A stretch of DNA of 64,000 bases from positions 1 through 64,000 of the forward strand of contig NZ_JAHFUY010000024.1 in assembly GCF_023264895.1 (NCBI RefSeq), written 5' to 3'. The position numbers were made by a program, and so were the translations under genes. Below the pieces are notes generated by a model. It made no database searches and was not told where the DNA came from. It saw only the letters and a program-made list of their open reading frames with translations. This DNA comes from Herbiconiux sp. (GTDB lineage: Bacteria; Actinomycetota; Actinomycetes; Actinomycetales; Microbacteriaceae). Shown in pieces: positions 54,283 to 63,842 of this stretch; position 1 is the first letter of the stretch, and every line of letters begins with the position of its first letter.

Positions 54283-54343
54283 CATCGACTTGACAGAAGT
54301 CGCGCCCAAAAGCGCCGACTTGGCACATCTTGTGTCAAGTGGG
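54283..54343. repeat. Right 61-bp inverted-repeat arm of the DUF559 unit
   Basis: Inverted copy of 53092-53152 (see that entry). Its own arms are cttgtgtcaagt at the outer end and acttgacagaag inside, with one mismatch. It lies 75 bp after the DUF559 stop and 52 bp before the convergent GerW-like gene. The 186-bp interval around it holds nothing else recognisable. Confidence 0.85.
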
Positions 54344-54394
54344 TGAAAGCGGCGGGCAGGAGGGGGCGGGGGCCGGCAGGGGCCGGGCCGGCCG

Positions 54395-54760
54395 CTACTT
54401 CTTGAGGGCCCGGACGAACTTCGAGAGCGCCCAGCCCGTCGTGACGATCACGGGGATCGAGACCGCGAGGAGCGCGATGAGGTTGGGCTCGAACTGGGCC
54501 TTCCCGTCGGTCGTGACGTACGCGCCGATCGGGATCGCGACACCGCCACCGCCGAAGCCCTCGCCGCCGGCATCGCCCGCGCCGATCTTCTGCTGCGACG
54601 CACCGGGAGACGATGCGGTGCCGTTGCCGCCGCCGAAGCCCGACCAGACGAGCGCCACGGGAACGATGGTCGCGCCATCGAGCGTGACAGGCGCGCCGTA
54701 GGCGGCACCCACTCCGATGGACTTGGTCGCGTCGGTCAGGGTTTCCACGAGGTTCGCCAT
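54395..54760 (-). CDS. GerW/YtfJ-like protein
   Basis: 121 aa. The pattern IGVGAAYGAPVTLDGATIVPVA at the N-terminus, a Gly-rich loop (GGEGFGGGGVAIP) and VTTDGKAQ match the GerW (YtfJ) family found in sporulating and non-sporulating bacteria; a C-terminal hydrophobic helix (LLAVSIPVIVTTGWALS) suggests membrane anchoring. Function unknown outside sporulation. The ATG follows TAGCGT plus six bases. It is divergent from glgX by 56 bp. Confidence 0.85.
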   Translation of the reverse strand: MANLVETLTDATKSIGVGAAYGAPVTLDGATIVPVALVWSGFGGGNGTASSPGASQQKIGAGDAGGEGFGGGGVAIPIGAYVTTDGKAQFEPNLIALLAVSIPVIVTTGWALSKFVRALKK

Positions 54761-54766
54761 GGGCCA

Positions 54767-54772
54767 ACGCTA
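54767..54772 (-). promoter_or_regulatory. -10 box of a probably leaderless gene
   Basis: TAGCGT on the minus strand, six bases, then the ATG at 54758-54760. On the other strand TACGGT (54785-54790) is a possible glgX -10 with a 26-base leader carrying CAGGAG. Confidence 0.5.
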
Positions 54773-54816
54773 CCGCGAACCGGGTACGGTGAACACTGCA
54801 ATCGACAGGAGACCAG

Positions 54817-57018
54817 ATGCAGTCATGGCCAGGATCGGCCTACCCGCTCGGAGCAACCTACGACGGGAGCGGGACCAACTTCGCACTCTTCAGCGAGGGA
54901 GCCGAGAAAGTGGAGCTGTGCCTCTTCGACGACGAGGGGGTGGAGACCTGCATCGACCTCTATGAGGTCGACGCCTTCGTCTGGCACGCGTACCTCCCGC
55001 AGGTGCAGCCGGGCCAGCGCTACGGCTACCGGGTGCACGGCGCGTACGACCCCGCGAACGGCCAGCGCTTCAATCCCAACAAGCTCCTGCTCGACCCTTA
55101 TGCGAAGGCCACCGCGGGCGCGATCGACTGGGACCAGTCGCTCTTCTCCTACACCTTCGGCGACCCGGACTCGACGAACGACGAGGACAGCGCCAAGCAC
55201 ATGATGATGGGCGTGGTCATCAACCCGTTCTTCGACTGGTCGGGCGACCGCAAGCTCCGCATCCCCTACAACGAGAGCGTCATCTACGAGGCCCACGTGA
55301 AGGGCCTCACCGAGCTGCACCCCGAGGTGCCCGACGAGCAGCGCGGCACGTATGCCGGCGTGGCGCACCCGGCCGTCATCGACCACCTGCTGAAGCTCGG
55401 CGTCACGGCGATCGAGCTCATGCCCGTGCACCAGTTCGTGAACGACAGCACGCTCATCGACAAGGGCCTCAGCAACTACTGGGGCTACAACACGATCGGC
55501 TTCTTCGCTCCCCAGAACACCTACTCCTCCACGGGCGACCTCGGTCAGCAGGTGCAAGAGTTCAAGGGCATGGTGAAGTCGCTGCACGCCGCCGGCATCG
55601 AGGTCATCCTCGACGTGGTCTACAACCACACGGCGGAGGGCAACCACCTCGGCCCGACCCTGAGCTTCCGCGGCATCGACAACGCCGCCTACTACCGCCT
55701 GGTGGAGGACGACCAGCGGTACTACATGGACTACACCGGCACCGGCAACACGCTCAACGTGAGGCACCCGCACTCGCTGCAGCTCATCATGGACTCCCTG
55801 CGCTACTGGGTGACCGAGATGCACGTCGACGGCTTCCGCTTCGACCTCGCGAGCGCCCTCGCCCGCGAGTTCTACGACGTCGACCGGCTGTCGACCTTCT
55901 TCGAGCTCGTGCAGCAGGATCCGGTGGTCTCGCAGGTCAAGCTCATCGCCGAGCCGTGGGACGTCGGCCCCGGCGGCTACCAGGTGGGCAACTTCCCGCC
56001 GCAGTGGACGGAGTGGAACGGCAAGTACCGCGACACCGTGCGCGACTTCTGGCGCGGCGAGCCCTCGACGCTCGGCGAGTTCGCGAGCCGCTTCACCGGC
56101 TCGGCCGACCTCTACGAGCACTCCGGCCGCCGCCCGGTCGCGAGCATCAACTTCGTGACGGCCCACGACGGCTTCACGCTGCGCGACCTCGTGAGCTACA
56201 ACGAGAAGCACAACGACGCCAACGGCGAGGACAACAACGACGGCGAATCGCACAACCGCTCGTGGAACTGCGGCGTCGAGGGCCCCACCGACGACCCCAA
56301 GGTGCTCACGCTGCGCGCCCGCCAGCAGCGCAACTTCATCGCCACGATGCTGCTCTCGCAGGGCGTGCCGATGCTGCTGCACGGCGACGAGCTCGGCCGC
56401 ACCCAGCAGGGCAACAACAACACCTACGCGCAGGACTCGCCGCTCAGCTGGGTGCACTGGGACTCCGAGGACCAGCCGCTGATCGAGTTCACCGCCGCCG
56501 TGGCCCGACTCCGCAAGGAGCACCCGACCTTCCGGCGCAGCCGCTTCTTCGACGGCCGGCCCGTCAAGCGCGGCAAGGGCGAGCCGCTGCCCGACATCGT
56601 GTGGCTCACCACCGACGCGAACGAGATGGAGCCCGACGACTGGGACTCCGGCCTCTCGCGCTCGGTCGGCGTGTTCCTCAACGGCCAGGGCATCCGTGCC
56701 CGCGACCAGCGCGGCAACCCGCTGTCGGACGTTCACTTCCTGCTCTACTTCAACGCCCACGACGAGGACGTGGAGTTCTCGCTCCCGTCGTCGGAGTACG
56801 CCGAGTCGTGGGACGTCGTGATCGACACCGCGGGTGAAGCGGCGGATTCCCAGGTGTTCGAGGCTGGCGGACAGATCGTGGTCGGGGCACGCTCGATGGT
56901 GGTGCTGCGCGTTCACCGCGAGCTCGAGATCGAGCCCGACCATTCGGTGGCCGCATCCCTCACCGCCCAAGCAGACGCGACCGGCGCCATCAACATCCCC
57001 GGGCCCTCCGTGGGGTAG
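54817..57018 (+). CDS. glgX: Glycogen debranching enzyme GlgX
   Basis: 733 aa, CAGGAG upstream. GH13 isoamylase-type: an N-terminal beta domain (residues 1-150), then the TIM barrel with GVTAIELMPVHQF, DVVYNHTAEGN, nucleophile DGFRFDLAS, acid/base LIAEPWDVGPGG and TAHDGFTL, and a C-terminal beta domain. It hydrolyses alpha-1,6 branches of limit dextrins. First gene of the trehalose module; treY begins 25 bp later. Confidence 0.95.
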   Translation: MQSWPGSAYPLGATYDGSGTNFALFSEGAEKVELCLFDDEGVETCIDLYEVDAFVWHAYLPQVQPGQRYGYRVHGAYDPANGQRFNPNKLLLDPYAKATAGAIDWDQSLFSYTFGDPDSTNDEDSAKHMMMGVVINPFFDWSGDRKLRIPYNESVIYEAHVKGLTELHPEVPDEQRGTYAGVAHPAVIDHLLKLGVTAIELMPVHQFVNDSTLIDKGLSNYWGYNTIGFFAPQNTYSSTGDLGQQVQEFKGMVKSLHAAGIEVILDVVYNHTAEGNHLGPTLSFRGIDNAAYYRLVEDDQRYYMDYTGTGNTLNVRHPHSLQLIMDSLRYWVTEMHVDGFRFDLASALAREFYDVDRLSTFFELVQQDPVVSQVKLIAEPWDVGPGGYQVGNFPPQWTEWNGKYRDTVRDFWRGEPSTLGEFASRFTGSADLYEHSGRRPVASINFVTAHDGFTLRDLVSYNEKHNDANGEDNNDGESHNRSWNCGVEGPTDDPKVLTLRARQQRNFIATMLLSQGVPMLLHGDELGRTQQGNNNTYAQDSPLSWVHWDSEDQPLIEFTAAVARLRKEHPTFRRSRFFDGRPVKRGKGEPLPDIVWLTTDANEMEPDDWDSGLSRSVGVFLNGQGIRARDQRGNPLSDVHFLLYFNAHDEDVEFSLPSSEYAESWDVVIDTAGEAADSQVFEAGGQIVVGARSMVVLRVHRELEIEPDHSVAASLTAQADATGAINIPGPSVG

Positions 57019-57043
57019 CACGACCCGTAGAAGGACACATCGG

Positions 57044-59455
57044 ATGCGTATCCCCCGCTCGACCTATCGACTCCAGCTGACATCCGAGTTCACCCTGTGG
57101 GATGCGGCACGACTGGTGCCCTACCTGAAGCGCCTCGGCGCCGACTGGGTCTACCTGTCGCCCATCCTGCAGGCGGAGGAGGGGTCGCAGCACGGCTACG
57201 ACGTGACCGATCACTCGCGCGTCGACGAGTCGCGGGGTGGTCCGGATGCGCTCCGCGCGCTCTCCGAGGCCGCCCACGACGCCGGGATGGGCGTGCTGGT
57301 CGACATCGTGCCGAACCACGTGGGGGTCGCGACCCCGGCGCAGAACCCGTGGTGGTGGGACCTGCTGAAGAACGGGCGCGGCTCCCGCTTCGCCGAGGCG
57401 TTCGACGTGGACTGGGAGGCCGGCGGCGGCAGGCTGCTGCTGCCGGTGCTCGGTGACGACTCGCTCGAGGCCCTGACGCTCGAGACCCTCACGGACGGGC
57501 GCGCCCGCGGCGAGCGCGTGCTGGCCTATTACGACAACCACTACCCGATCGCGCCCGGCACCGCCGACGACGGCGCCGACGCCCAGACGGTGCACTCCCG
57601 TCAGCACTACGAGCTCGTGAACTGGCGTCGCGAGGGCACCGACCTCAACTACCGCCGCTTCTTCGCGGTCTCGACGCTCGCGGCCGTGCGGGTGGAGGAG
57701 CCGTGGGTGTTCGACGAGTCGCACGCCGAGATCGCCCGCTGGTTCCGCGAGGGACTCGTCGACGGCCTGCGGGTCGACCACCCGGACGGCCTCGCCGATC
57801 CGGGCGGCTACATCGAGCGACTCTCCGAGCTCACGGGAGGCGCCTACATCCTGATCGAGAAGATCCTCGAGGGCGACGAGCCGCTCGAGCCCGACTGGCC
57901 CTCGGCCGGCACCACGGGGTACGACGCGCTCGCGGGCATCGACCGCGTGTTCGTCGACCCGGACGGGGAGCCGGGGCTCGACGCCCTCGACCGCGAGCTG
58001 CGCGGCGACACGGCAGAGGCCGAGTCCGGCACCGGCACCGGCACTGCTCCGACCGCGGCCGAGGCCTACGCCGAGCTCATCCACACCACCAAGCGCGGCA
58101 TCGCCGACGGCATCCTGCAGGCCGAGGCGCGCCGCCTGACCCGCGACATCGAGCGCGCGGGCGGGCTGCCCACGCTCACGGAGTCCGCGGTCGTCACCGA
58201 CGCCGTCGCCGAGCTCCTCACCTGCTTCCCCGTCTACCGCTCCTACCTGCCCGCCGGCCGCGAGCACCTCGACCACGCACTCGAGACCGCCCTGCGCCAC
58301 CGCCCGGACATCGCCCCGGTGCTGACCGAGGTCGCCGGGGTGCTCGGCCGCACCGGCACCGCCCCGAGCGCGCGCTTCCAGCAGACCTCGGGCATGGTGA
58401 TGGCCAAGGGCGTCGAGGACACGGCGTTCTACCGCTTCACGCGGCTCACGAGCCTCACCGAGGTGGGCGCCGATCCGGATGTCTTCAGCCTCGACGTCGA
58501 CGCCTTCCACCGCGTGCAGCAGCACCGGCTCGAGGTGCTCCCCGGCACCATGACGACGCTCTCGACGCACGACACGAAGCGCTCGGAGGACACCAGGGCG
58601 CGCATCACGGCGCTCGCGGAGGATCCGGCGGCGTGGGCGGCGACTCTGCACGCGCTGCGTGATCTCGTCTCCACCGGCGACGGCCCGTTCGACAACCTGC
58701 TCTGGCAGGCCCTCGTGGGCGCCTGGCCGCTCACCCGCGAGCGTGCACACGCCTACGCCGAGAAGGCCTCGCGTGAGGCCGGCGACTCCACAGCCTGGCT
58801 CGACGTGAACGAGGCCTTCGAAGAGCGGATGCACGCCGCCGTCGACGCCGCCTACGACGACCAGGCGGTGGCGGCCCTCGTCGCGCGCCAGCTCGACGCC
58901 GTGATCGCGGCAGGACGGAGCAACTCCCTCTCGGCCAAGCTCGTGCAGCTGACCACGACGGGCGTGCCCGACGTCTACCAGGGCACCGAACTCTGGGACC
59001 ACTCCCTCGTGGATCCGGACAACCGGCGCCCGGTCGACTACGGGCTGCGGAGCGAACTCCTCACCGCACTCGACTCCGGCGAATCGCCCTCGTACGAGCC
59101 CGCCCTCGCCGACGACCTCGGGGCCCTGAAGCTCCTCGTGGTCGCGAGCGCACTGCGCCTCCGCCGCGACCGGCCGGACCTCTTCGACGGCTACACGCCG
59201 CTCGAGGCCCGCGGCACCGCAGCGAAGCACCTCGTGGCCTTCGATCGCGGCGGCGCCGTCACCCTCGCCACCCGCCTGCCGCTCGGCCTCGCCCGGCGCG
59301 GCGGCTGGGACGACACCACGATCGAGCTGCACGCCGCCCGCAACGGCTACGTCGACGCCCTCACGGGCCGCCTCCACCCGGAGGGCACGCTGCGGATCGC
59401 CGATGCCCTGAAGACCTACCCCGTGGCCCTGCTGCAGAGAGTGGAAGACCGATGA
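57044..59455 (+). CDS. treY: Maltooligosyl trehalose synthase
   Basis: 803 aa from the ATG at 57044 (GAAGGA upstream). GH13_26: N-terminal [20 protein letters not shown] and [27 protein letters not shown], nucleophile region [14 protein letters not shown], and [10 protein letters not shown] with the Glu. It isomerises the reducing end of maltodextrins into an alpha,alpha-1,1 linkage. The stop overlaps the treZ ATG by four bases. Confidence 0.96.
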   Translation: MRIPRSTYRLQLTSEFTLWDAARLVPYLKRLGADWVYLSPILQAEEGSQHGYDVTDHSRVDESRGGPDALRALSEAAHDAGMGVLVDIVPNHVGVATPAQNPWWWDLLKNGRGSRFAEAFDVDWEAGGGRLLLPVLGDDSLEALTLETLTDGRARGERVLAYYDNHYPIAPGTADDGADAQTVHSRQHYELVNWRREGTDLNYRRFFAVSTLAAVRVEEPWVFDESHAEIARWFREGLVDGLRVDHPDGLADPGGYIERLSELTGGAYILIEKILEGDEPLEPDWPSAGTTGYDALAGIDRVFVDPDGEPGLDALDRELRGDTAEAESGTGTGTAPTAAEAYAELIHTTKRGIADGILQAEARRLTRDIERAGGLPTLTESAVVTDAVAELLTCFPVYRSYLPAGREHLDHALETALRHRPDIAPVLTEVAGVLGRTGTAPSARFQQTSGMVMAKGVEDTAFYRFTRLTSLTEVGADPDVFSLDVDAFHRVQQHRLEVLPGTMTTLSTHDTKRSEDTRARITALAEDPAAWAATLHALRDLVSTGDGPFDNLLWQALVGAWPLTRERAHAYAEKASREAGDSTAWLDVNEAFEERMHAAVDAAYDDQAVAALVARQLDAVIAAGRSNSLSAKLVQLTTTGVPDVYQGTELWDHSLVDPDNRRPVDYGLRSELLTALDSGESPSYEPALADDLGALKLLVVASALRLRRDRPDLFDGYTPLEARGTAAKHLVAFDRGGAVTLATRLPLGLARRGGWDDTTIELHAARNGYVDALTGRLHPEGTLRIADALKTYPVALLQRVEDR

Positions 59456-61263
59456 CCGCATTCTCCGTCTGGGCCCCGCGCCCCTCGAGCGTCGAGCTCG
59501 TCGTGGTCGACGACGGCACCCGCACCGTGCACCCGATGATCCAGGAGGCCGACGGGTGGTGGCGACCCGTCACCGACGTGCCGTGGCATGCCGGGATCGA
59601 CTACGGCTACCTCCTCGACGGCGAGGGCCCCTACCCCGACCCGCGCTCCCGCCGGCAGCCCGAGGGGGTGCACGGCCTCTCCCGCACCGACGACCCGGCC
59701 GAGCACCGCTGGAGCGATGACGGCTGGGCCGGCAAGCCCGTCGACACCGCCGTCATCTACGAGCTGCACGTGGGCACCTTCACCCCCGAGGGCACGTTCG
59801 ACGCGGTCGCCACGCGGCTCGACCACCTGCGCTCGATCGGCGTCACCCACGTCGAGCTGCTGCCGGTGAACGGCTTCAACGGCACCCACAACTGGGGCTA
59901 CGACGGCGTCGCGTGGTTCACCGTGCACGAGGGCTACGGCGGGCCGGACGGCTACCGGCGCCTCGTGGAGGCGTGCCACGCGGCAGGCCTCGCCGTGATC
60001 CAGGACGTGGTCTACAACCACCTCGGCCCGAGCGGCAACTACCTGCCGCTGTTCGGCCCCTACCTCGACGACCGCTCGAGCAACACGTGGGGCACGACCG
60101 TCAACCTCGACCACGAGCAGTCGGCCGAGGTGCGCCGGTTCATCCTCGACAACGCGCTCATGTGGCTCCGCGACTACCACGTCGACGGCCTGCGGCTCGA
60201 CGCCGTGCACGCGCTCGTCGACAACGGCCCCGTGCACCTGCTCGCCGAGCTCGGCGAGGCCGTCGACCGCCTCGAGGCCGAGACCGGCATCCCGCGCCTC
60301 GTCGTGGCGGAGTCCGACCTCAACGACCCGGTGATGTTCCTGCCCCGGCCGAGCGACGCGGCATCCGCGGAGGGATCGGGCTCCGGCTACGGGCTCGACG
60401 GTCAGTGGAGCGACGACTTCCACCACGCCGTGCACGTCAACCTCACGGGCGAGACGACCGGCTACTACGCCGACTTCGACTCCGTCGGCGCGCTCGCGAA
60501 GGTGCTCACCCGCGGCTTCTTCCACGACGGCACCTGGTCGAGCTTCCGCGAGCGCGAGCACGGCGTGGAGCTCGACCGGTCGACGACGGCGCCGTGGCGG
60601 CTCGTCGTGGCGTCCCAGAACCACGACCAGATCGGCAACCGCGCGGTGGGCGACCGGCTCACCGCCACGCTGCCGCCCGAGAAGCTCGCGATCGCGGCCG
60701 CCCTCACGCTCCTCGGGCCGTTCACCCCCATGCTCTTCATGGGCGAGGAGTGGGCCGCATCGACGCCCTGGCAGTTCTTCACCTCCCACCCCGAGCCGGA
60801 GCTCGGCACGGCCACGGCTGAGGGCCGGATCGCCGAGTTCGCGAAGATGGGCTGGGATCCGGCTGTGGTGCCCGACCCGCAGGATCCGTCGACCTTCACG
60901 AACTCCAAGCTCGACTGGAGCGAGGTGGGCGAGCCGCCGCACGCGGCCGTGCTCGAGGTGTACCGCGCCCTCGCCGCGATCCGCGCCGACCTGCCGCCGG
61001 GCGACGCCCTGCGCCTGTCGGACGTGCGCGTCTCCTTCAGCGAGGAGGAGCGCTGGATCACGATCGAGCGGCCCTCCATCGTGATGGTGGTGAATCTCTC
61101 GGACGAGACGCTCCCGCTCGAGCGCATCGCGCCGCGCTTCGGCGAGCTGCTGTTCGACTCGCGCGCCGTGCTCGAGGGAGGGGCTGCGGGCAGCGATGCA
61201 TCTGTCGAGACGGCGCCCGTCGAGTCCGCGCCCGTCTCGGTGCTGGTGGCCCGACTCCCCTAG
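59452..61263 (+). CDS. treZ: Maltooligosyl trehalose trehalohydrolase
   Basis: 603 aa. Starts with a CBM48-like segment ([14 protein letters not shown]), then the GH13_10 barrel: [27 protein letters not shown], nucleophile [11 protein letters not shown], acid/base VAESDLND and [10 protein letters not shown]. It releases trehalose from the TreY product. Its TAG overlaps the stop of convergent dinB (ctag). Confidence 0.96.
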   Translation: MTAFSVWAPRPSSVELVVVDDGTRTVHPMIQEADGWWRPVTDVPWHAGIDYGYLLDGEGPYPDPRSRRQPEGVHGLSRTDDPAEHRWSDDGWAGKPVDTAVIYELHVGTFTPEGTFDAVATRLDHLRSIGVTHVELLPVNGFNGTHNWGYDGVAWFTVHEGYGGPDGYRRLVEACHAAGLAVIQDVVYNHLGPSGNYLPLFGPYLDDRSSNTWGTTVNLDHEQSAEVRRFILDNALMWLRDYHVDGLRLDAVHALVDNGPVHLLAELGEAVDRLEAETGIPRLVVAESDLNDPVMFLPRPSDAASAEGSGSGYGLDGQWSDDFHHAVHVNLTGETTGYYADFDSVGALAKVLTRGFFHDGTWSSFREREHGVELDRSTTAPWRLVVASQNHDQIGNRAVGDRLTATLPPEKLAIAAALTLLGPFTPMLFMGEEWAASTPWQFFTSHPEPELGTATAEGRIAEFAKMGWDPAVVPDPQDPSTFTNSKLDWSEVGEPPHAAVLEVYRALAAIRADLPPGDALRLSDVRVSFSEEERWITIERPSIVMVVNLSDETLPLERIAPRFGELLFDSRAVLEGGAAGSDASVETAPVESAPVSVLVARLP

Positions 61264-62495
61264 TGCCGCGTGCCGTTCTGCTCCGCGGTCTCGCCCGACT
61301 TGGGCGCGCGGAGCAGAGCGGCCGGGCGCAGGATGTCGGTGCCGAACTTCGCCGAGACCCGGTCGACGGTGCGCTCGGCGTCTCGCCAGCCCTCGGCGGG
61401 CGCCGTCTCGTCGGCCCAGAGAGCGGGCTGGTGGAGCACGCCGTCGGCCTCCGAGAGCTGCTCGACCCGCACACCGATGAGGCGGATCGGCTCGCCCGCC
61501 TTCGCGGCGGCCTCGAAGATGGCGGTCGCCTCGTCGTAGATGCGTCGGCCGAGGTCGGTGGGCTCCGCGAGCGTGCGGGAGCGCGAGATGGTGGTGAAGT
61601 CGCTGAACCGCAGCTTGAGCGCGACCGTGCGCCCCACGAGCCCGGCTGCCCGGAGGCGCGACGCGACCCGGCTGGACTGGTGCAGCAGCTCCCGCCGCAG
61701 CGTCTCGGGCGAGCGCTCATCCGTGTCGAAGGTGCGCTCGTGGCCCACGCTCTTCTCCTGCGACTCGGTCACGATCTCTCGGGTGTCGATGCCGTTCGCC
61801 AGCTCGTGCAGGCGCGTGCCCGCCGCCTCCCCCACCGTGCGCACGAGGCTCTCGAGCGGCGTGGTGGCGATGTCGCCCACGGTGCGGAGGCCGTAGCGCT
61901 CGAGCTGCTCGGCGGTCTTGGCGCCCACCCCCCAGAGGGCGCGCACGGGCAGCGGATGCAGGTAGGCGAGCACCTCGGACGGCCGGATGACGAGCATGCC
62001 GTCGGGCTTGGCCCGCCCCGAGGCGAGCTTGGCCATGAACTTCGTGCCCGCGACCCCCACCGAGCAGGGCAGCCCCGTCTCGGCGAGCACGCGTGCGCGG
62101 AGACGCTGGGCGATCACGTCCGACTCGCCGAGCAGCCGCCGGGCCCCGCGCACGTCGAGGAAGGCCTCGTCGATGCTGAGCGGTTCGACCAGCGGCGTGA
62201 CCTCGCGGAAGAGCGCCATGACCTGCTGCGACGCCGCCCGGTACTTCTCCATGTGCGACGGGAGCACGATGGCCTTGGGACAGAGGCGGAGGGCCGCACC
62301 CATCGGCATGGCGGAGTGCACACCGTAGGCACGGGCCTCGTAGGTGGCGCTCGTGACGACGCCGCGAGCGGAGCTGCCGCCCACGATCACGGGCTTGCCA
62401 CGGAGGTCTGGACGGTCGAGGAGCTCGACGGAGGCGAAGAACGCGTCCATGTCGACGTGCAGGATCCCGGGGCTCGGCTCCTCGACGTTCTGCAC
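61260..62495 (-). CDS. dinB: DNA polymerase IV
   Basis: 411 aa, GTG start following TAGGCT plus six bases. Y-family polymerase: metal-binding [10 protein letters not shown] and SIDEAFLDV motifs, the AYGVHSAMP and helix-hairpin-helix [13 protein letters not shown] segments, then the little finger. It performs translesion synthesis. The last residues do not end in an obvious beta-clamp motif. Convergent with treZ, the two stop codons overlapping. Confidence 0.96.
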   Translation of the reverse strand: MQNVEEPSPGILHVDMDAFFASVELLDRPDLRGKPVIVGGSSARGVVTSATYEARAYGVHSAMPMGAALRLCPKAIVLPSHMEKYRAASQQVMALFREVTPLVEPLSIDEAFLDVRGARRLLGESDVIAQRLRARVLAETGLPCSVGVAGTKFMAKLASGRAKPDGMLVIRPSEVLAYLHPLPVRALWGVGAKTAEQLERYGLRTVGDIATTPLESLVRTVGEAAGTRLHELANGIDTREIVTESQEKSVGHERTFDTDERSPETLRRELLHQSSRVASRLRAAGLVGRTVALKLRFSDFTTISRSRTLAEPTDLGRRIYDEATAIFEAAAKAGEPIRLIGVRVEQLSEADGVLHQPALWADETAPAEGWRDAERTVDRVSAKFGTDILRPAALLRAPKSGETAEQNGTRH

Positions 62496-62501
62496 CCTCC
62501 G

Positions 62502-62507
62502 AGCCTA
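62502..62507 (-). promoter_or_regulatory. dinB -10 box, probably leaderless
   Basis: TAGGCT on the minus strand, six bases (CGGAGG), then the GTG at 62493-62495. CGGAGG is too close to the start to act as a normal Shine-Dalgarno. Confidence 0.55.
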
Positions 62508-62533
62508 CGTCCGACCACCGACCCCTGGGTCGC

Positions 62534-63070
62534 TCAGCCGGCGAGCGGGCAGACCAGGAGGGCGACGACGGCCGCGCCGCCCTTCGTCGACTGCCTGCCG
62601 ACCTCGGTGAAGCCGAGACGCGCGTGGAACGCCATCGAGCCGGGGTTCGGCGGTTCGACGTTGACCTCGCACTCCACCTCCACGGCGCCCACCGCCCGAG
62701 CGCGCTCGAAGACCGCGCCGTAGAGGGCCGCGCCGAGGCCGGCGCTCCGGTGCCCGTCGGCCACCACGATGCGGTCGACGTAGAGGAAGTCGGCCCCGCG
62801 CTCGCTGAACCACCGGTAGTTCTCGCTCGCGTAGTCGAGGCCGGGGCGCAGGGCCAGCACAAAGCCGAGCACGGCACCCGGATGCGCTGTGTCCGGATGC
62901 GCTGTGTCGGCCTTGCTCGCATCGATCACGGCGACGGCGAGTTCCGCGTGCTCCACGAGCCAGCGCATCTCGTCGACGTCGATGTCGTTCACCGCGGGCA
63001 CCGACGCCCGGTTGAGCTCGACGAGGCGGTCGAGGTCGGCTTCGGTCACGGGGCGCACGAGAGTCTTCAC
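62534..63070 (-). CDS. GNAT family N-acetyltransferase
   Basis: 178 aa, GTG start after TAGTGT plus six bases. Acetyl-CoA motif A reads DRIVVADGHRSAGLGAALYG, with a later CEVNVEPPNPGSMAFHARLGF motif B, so a complete single GNAT domain. A 15-bp direct repeat (62880-62909) gives ADTAHP-DTAHP near residue 58. The substrate is unknown. Confidence 0.88.
   Translation of the reverse strand: MKTLVRPVTEADLDRLVELNRASVPAVNDIDVDEMRWLVEHAELAVAVIDASKADTAHPDTAHPGAVLGFVLALRPGLDYASENYRWFSERGADFLYVDRIVVADGHRSAGLGAALYGAVFERARAVGAVEVECEVNVEPPNPGSMAFHARLGFTEVGRQSTKGGAAVVALLVCPLAG
62880..62909. repeat. 15-bp direct repeat inside an acetyltransferase gene
   Basis: ggatgcgctgtgtcc is followed directly by ggatgcgctgtgtcg (62880-62894 and 62895-62909), an in-frame duplication encoding DTAHP twice in a surface loop of the GNAT protein. 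Confidence 0.75.
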
Positions 63071-63076
63071 CCCGCG

Positions 63077-63082
63077 ACACTA
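63077..63082 (-). promoter_or_regulatory. -10 box of a probably leaderless gene
   Basis: TAGTGT on the minus strand, six bases (CGCGGG), then the GTG at 63068-63070. Confidence 0.5.
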
Positions 63083-63157
63083 CCGAAGCGGATGCGCGGG
63101 TGCGGAATGCGAACGCGCCCTGCGCCATTGGACAATAGTGATCATGAGGAGCACCCG

Positions 63158-63757
63158 ATGAGCGACAGCACCATCTCGACCGGCCTCGACCAGGAGGCAC
63201 GCACCTGGCTCCGGCTGCAGCAGCGGGCCCACCGCGAGTTCGCCGCCCGCGTGGCGGCCGTGACCGACTGGGACGCCGCGACCCCCGACACCGAGTGGAA
63301 CGTGCGCGACCTCGTGAGCCACGTCATCGAGGAGCAGCAGTGGGTTCCGTGGCTGCTCGACGGCCTCAGCACGGGCCACGCCCGCAGCCGCCTGCGCTCG
63401 CTCGAGGACGACCTCCTGGCCGAATGGCGCCGCTACTCGCTCGCCGCCACGACCGCCTGGCGCGACGCGTCGCCCGAGGCCCGCGTGCAGCTCGCCTCGG
63501 ACTCGGTGACGGTGATCGACTACCTCAAGGAGCAGGTCTCCGACGTCACGATCCACACCTGGGACCTCGCTCGCGCGGTGGGCGCCGACGAGCAGATCGA
63601 CCTCGAGCTCGTGGAGGCGGTGTGGACGGTGTTCGAGCCGCAGAAGGACGCGCTGGAGGCGAGCGGGCTCTTCGCCTCGCCCGTCCCCGTGCAGGAGGAC
63701 GCACCGCTGCAGACGCGCCTGCTCGCCCTCACCGGTCGCGACGCCCGGCCCGTCTGA
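63158..63757 (+). CDS. TIGR03086-type, DinB/mycothiol-maleylpyruvate isomerase-like protein
   Basis: 199 aa from the ATG at 63158 with GAGGAG upstream. A DinB-like four-helix bundle: REFAARVAAVTDWDAATPDT, WNVRDLVSHVIEEQQW (metal-binding His) and DVTIHTWDLARAVG with the third His. Members are thiol-dependent metalloenzymes, possibly with mycothiol as cofactor. Substrate unknown. It ends at a very strong terminator shared with gatB. Confidence 0.86.
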   Translation: MSDSTISTGLDQEARTWLRLQQRAHREFAARVAAVTDWDAATPDTEWNVRDLVSHVIEEQQWVPWLLDGLSTGHARSRLRSLEDDLLAEWRRYSLAATTAWRDASPEARVQLASDSVTVIDYLKEQVSDVTIHTWDLARAVGADEQIDLELVEAVWTVFEPQKDALEASGLFASPVPVQEDAPLQTRLLALTGRDARPV

Positions 63758-63760
63758 GGC

Positions 63761-63833
63761 GCGGACAACGACGAACGTCGCGGCAACCGGCCCTTTCTGG
63801 GGCTCGGTTGCCGCGACGTTTGTCGTTGTCCGC
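63761..63833. terminator. Bidirectional terminator with 29-bp stem
   Basis: Bases 63761-63789 pair with 63805-63833 over 29 positions, the only irregularity being one G-T, around a 15-base loop. It sits between the convergent TIGR03086 and gatB genes, 4 bp after the first stop and 9 bp after the second. It is among the strongest hairpins in the window. Confidence 0.92.
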
Positions 63834-63842
63834 AGCAGGCCG

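Noticed and set aside
54823-59461. Long minus-strand open frames across glgX and treY (about 730 and 820 codons)
   Set aside because: They are exact antisense shadows of the two glycosidases, whose catalytic motifs are intact on the plus strand.
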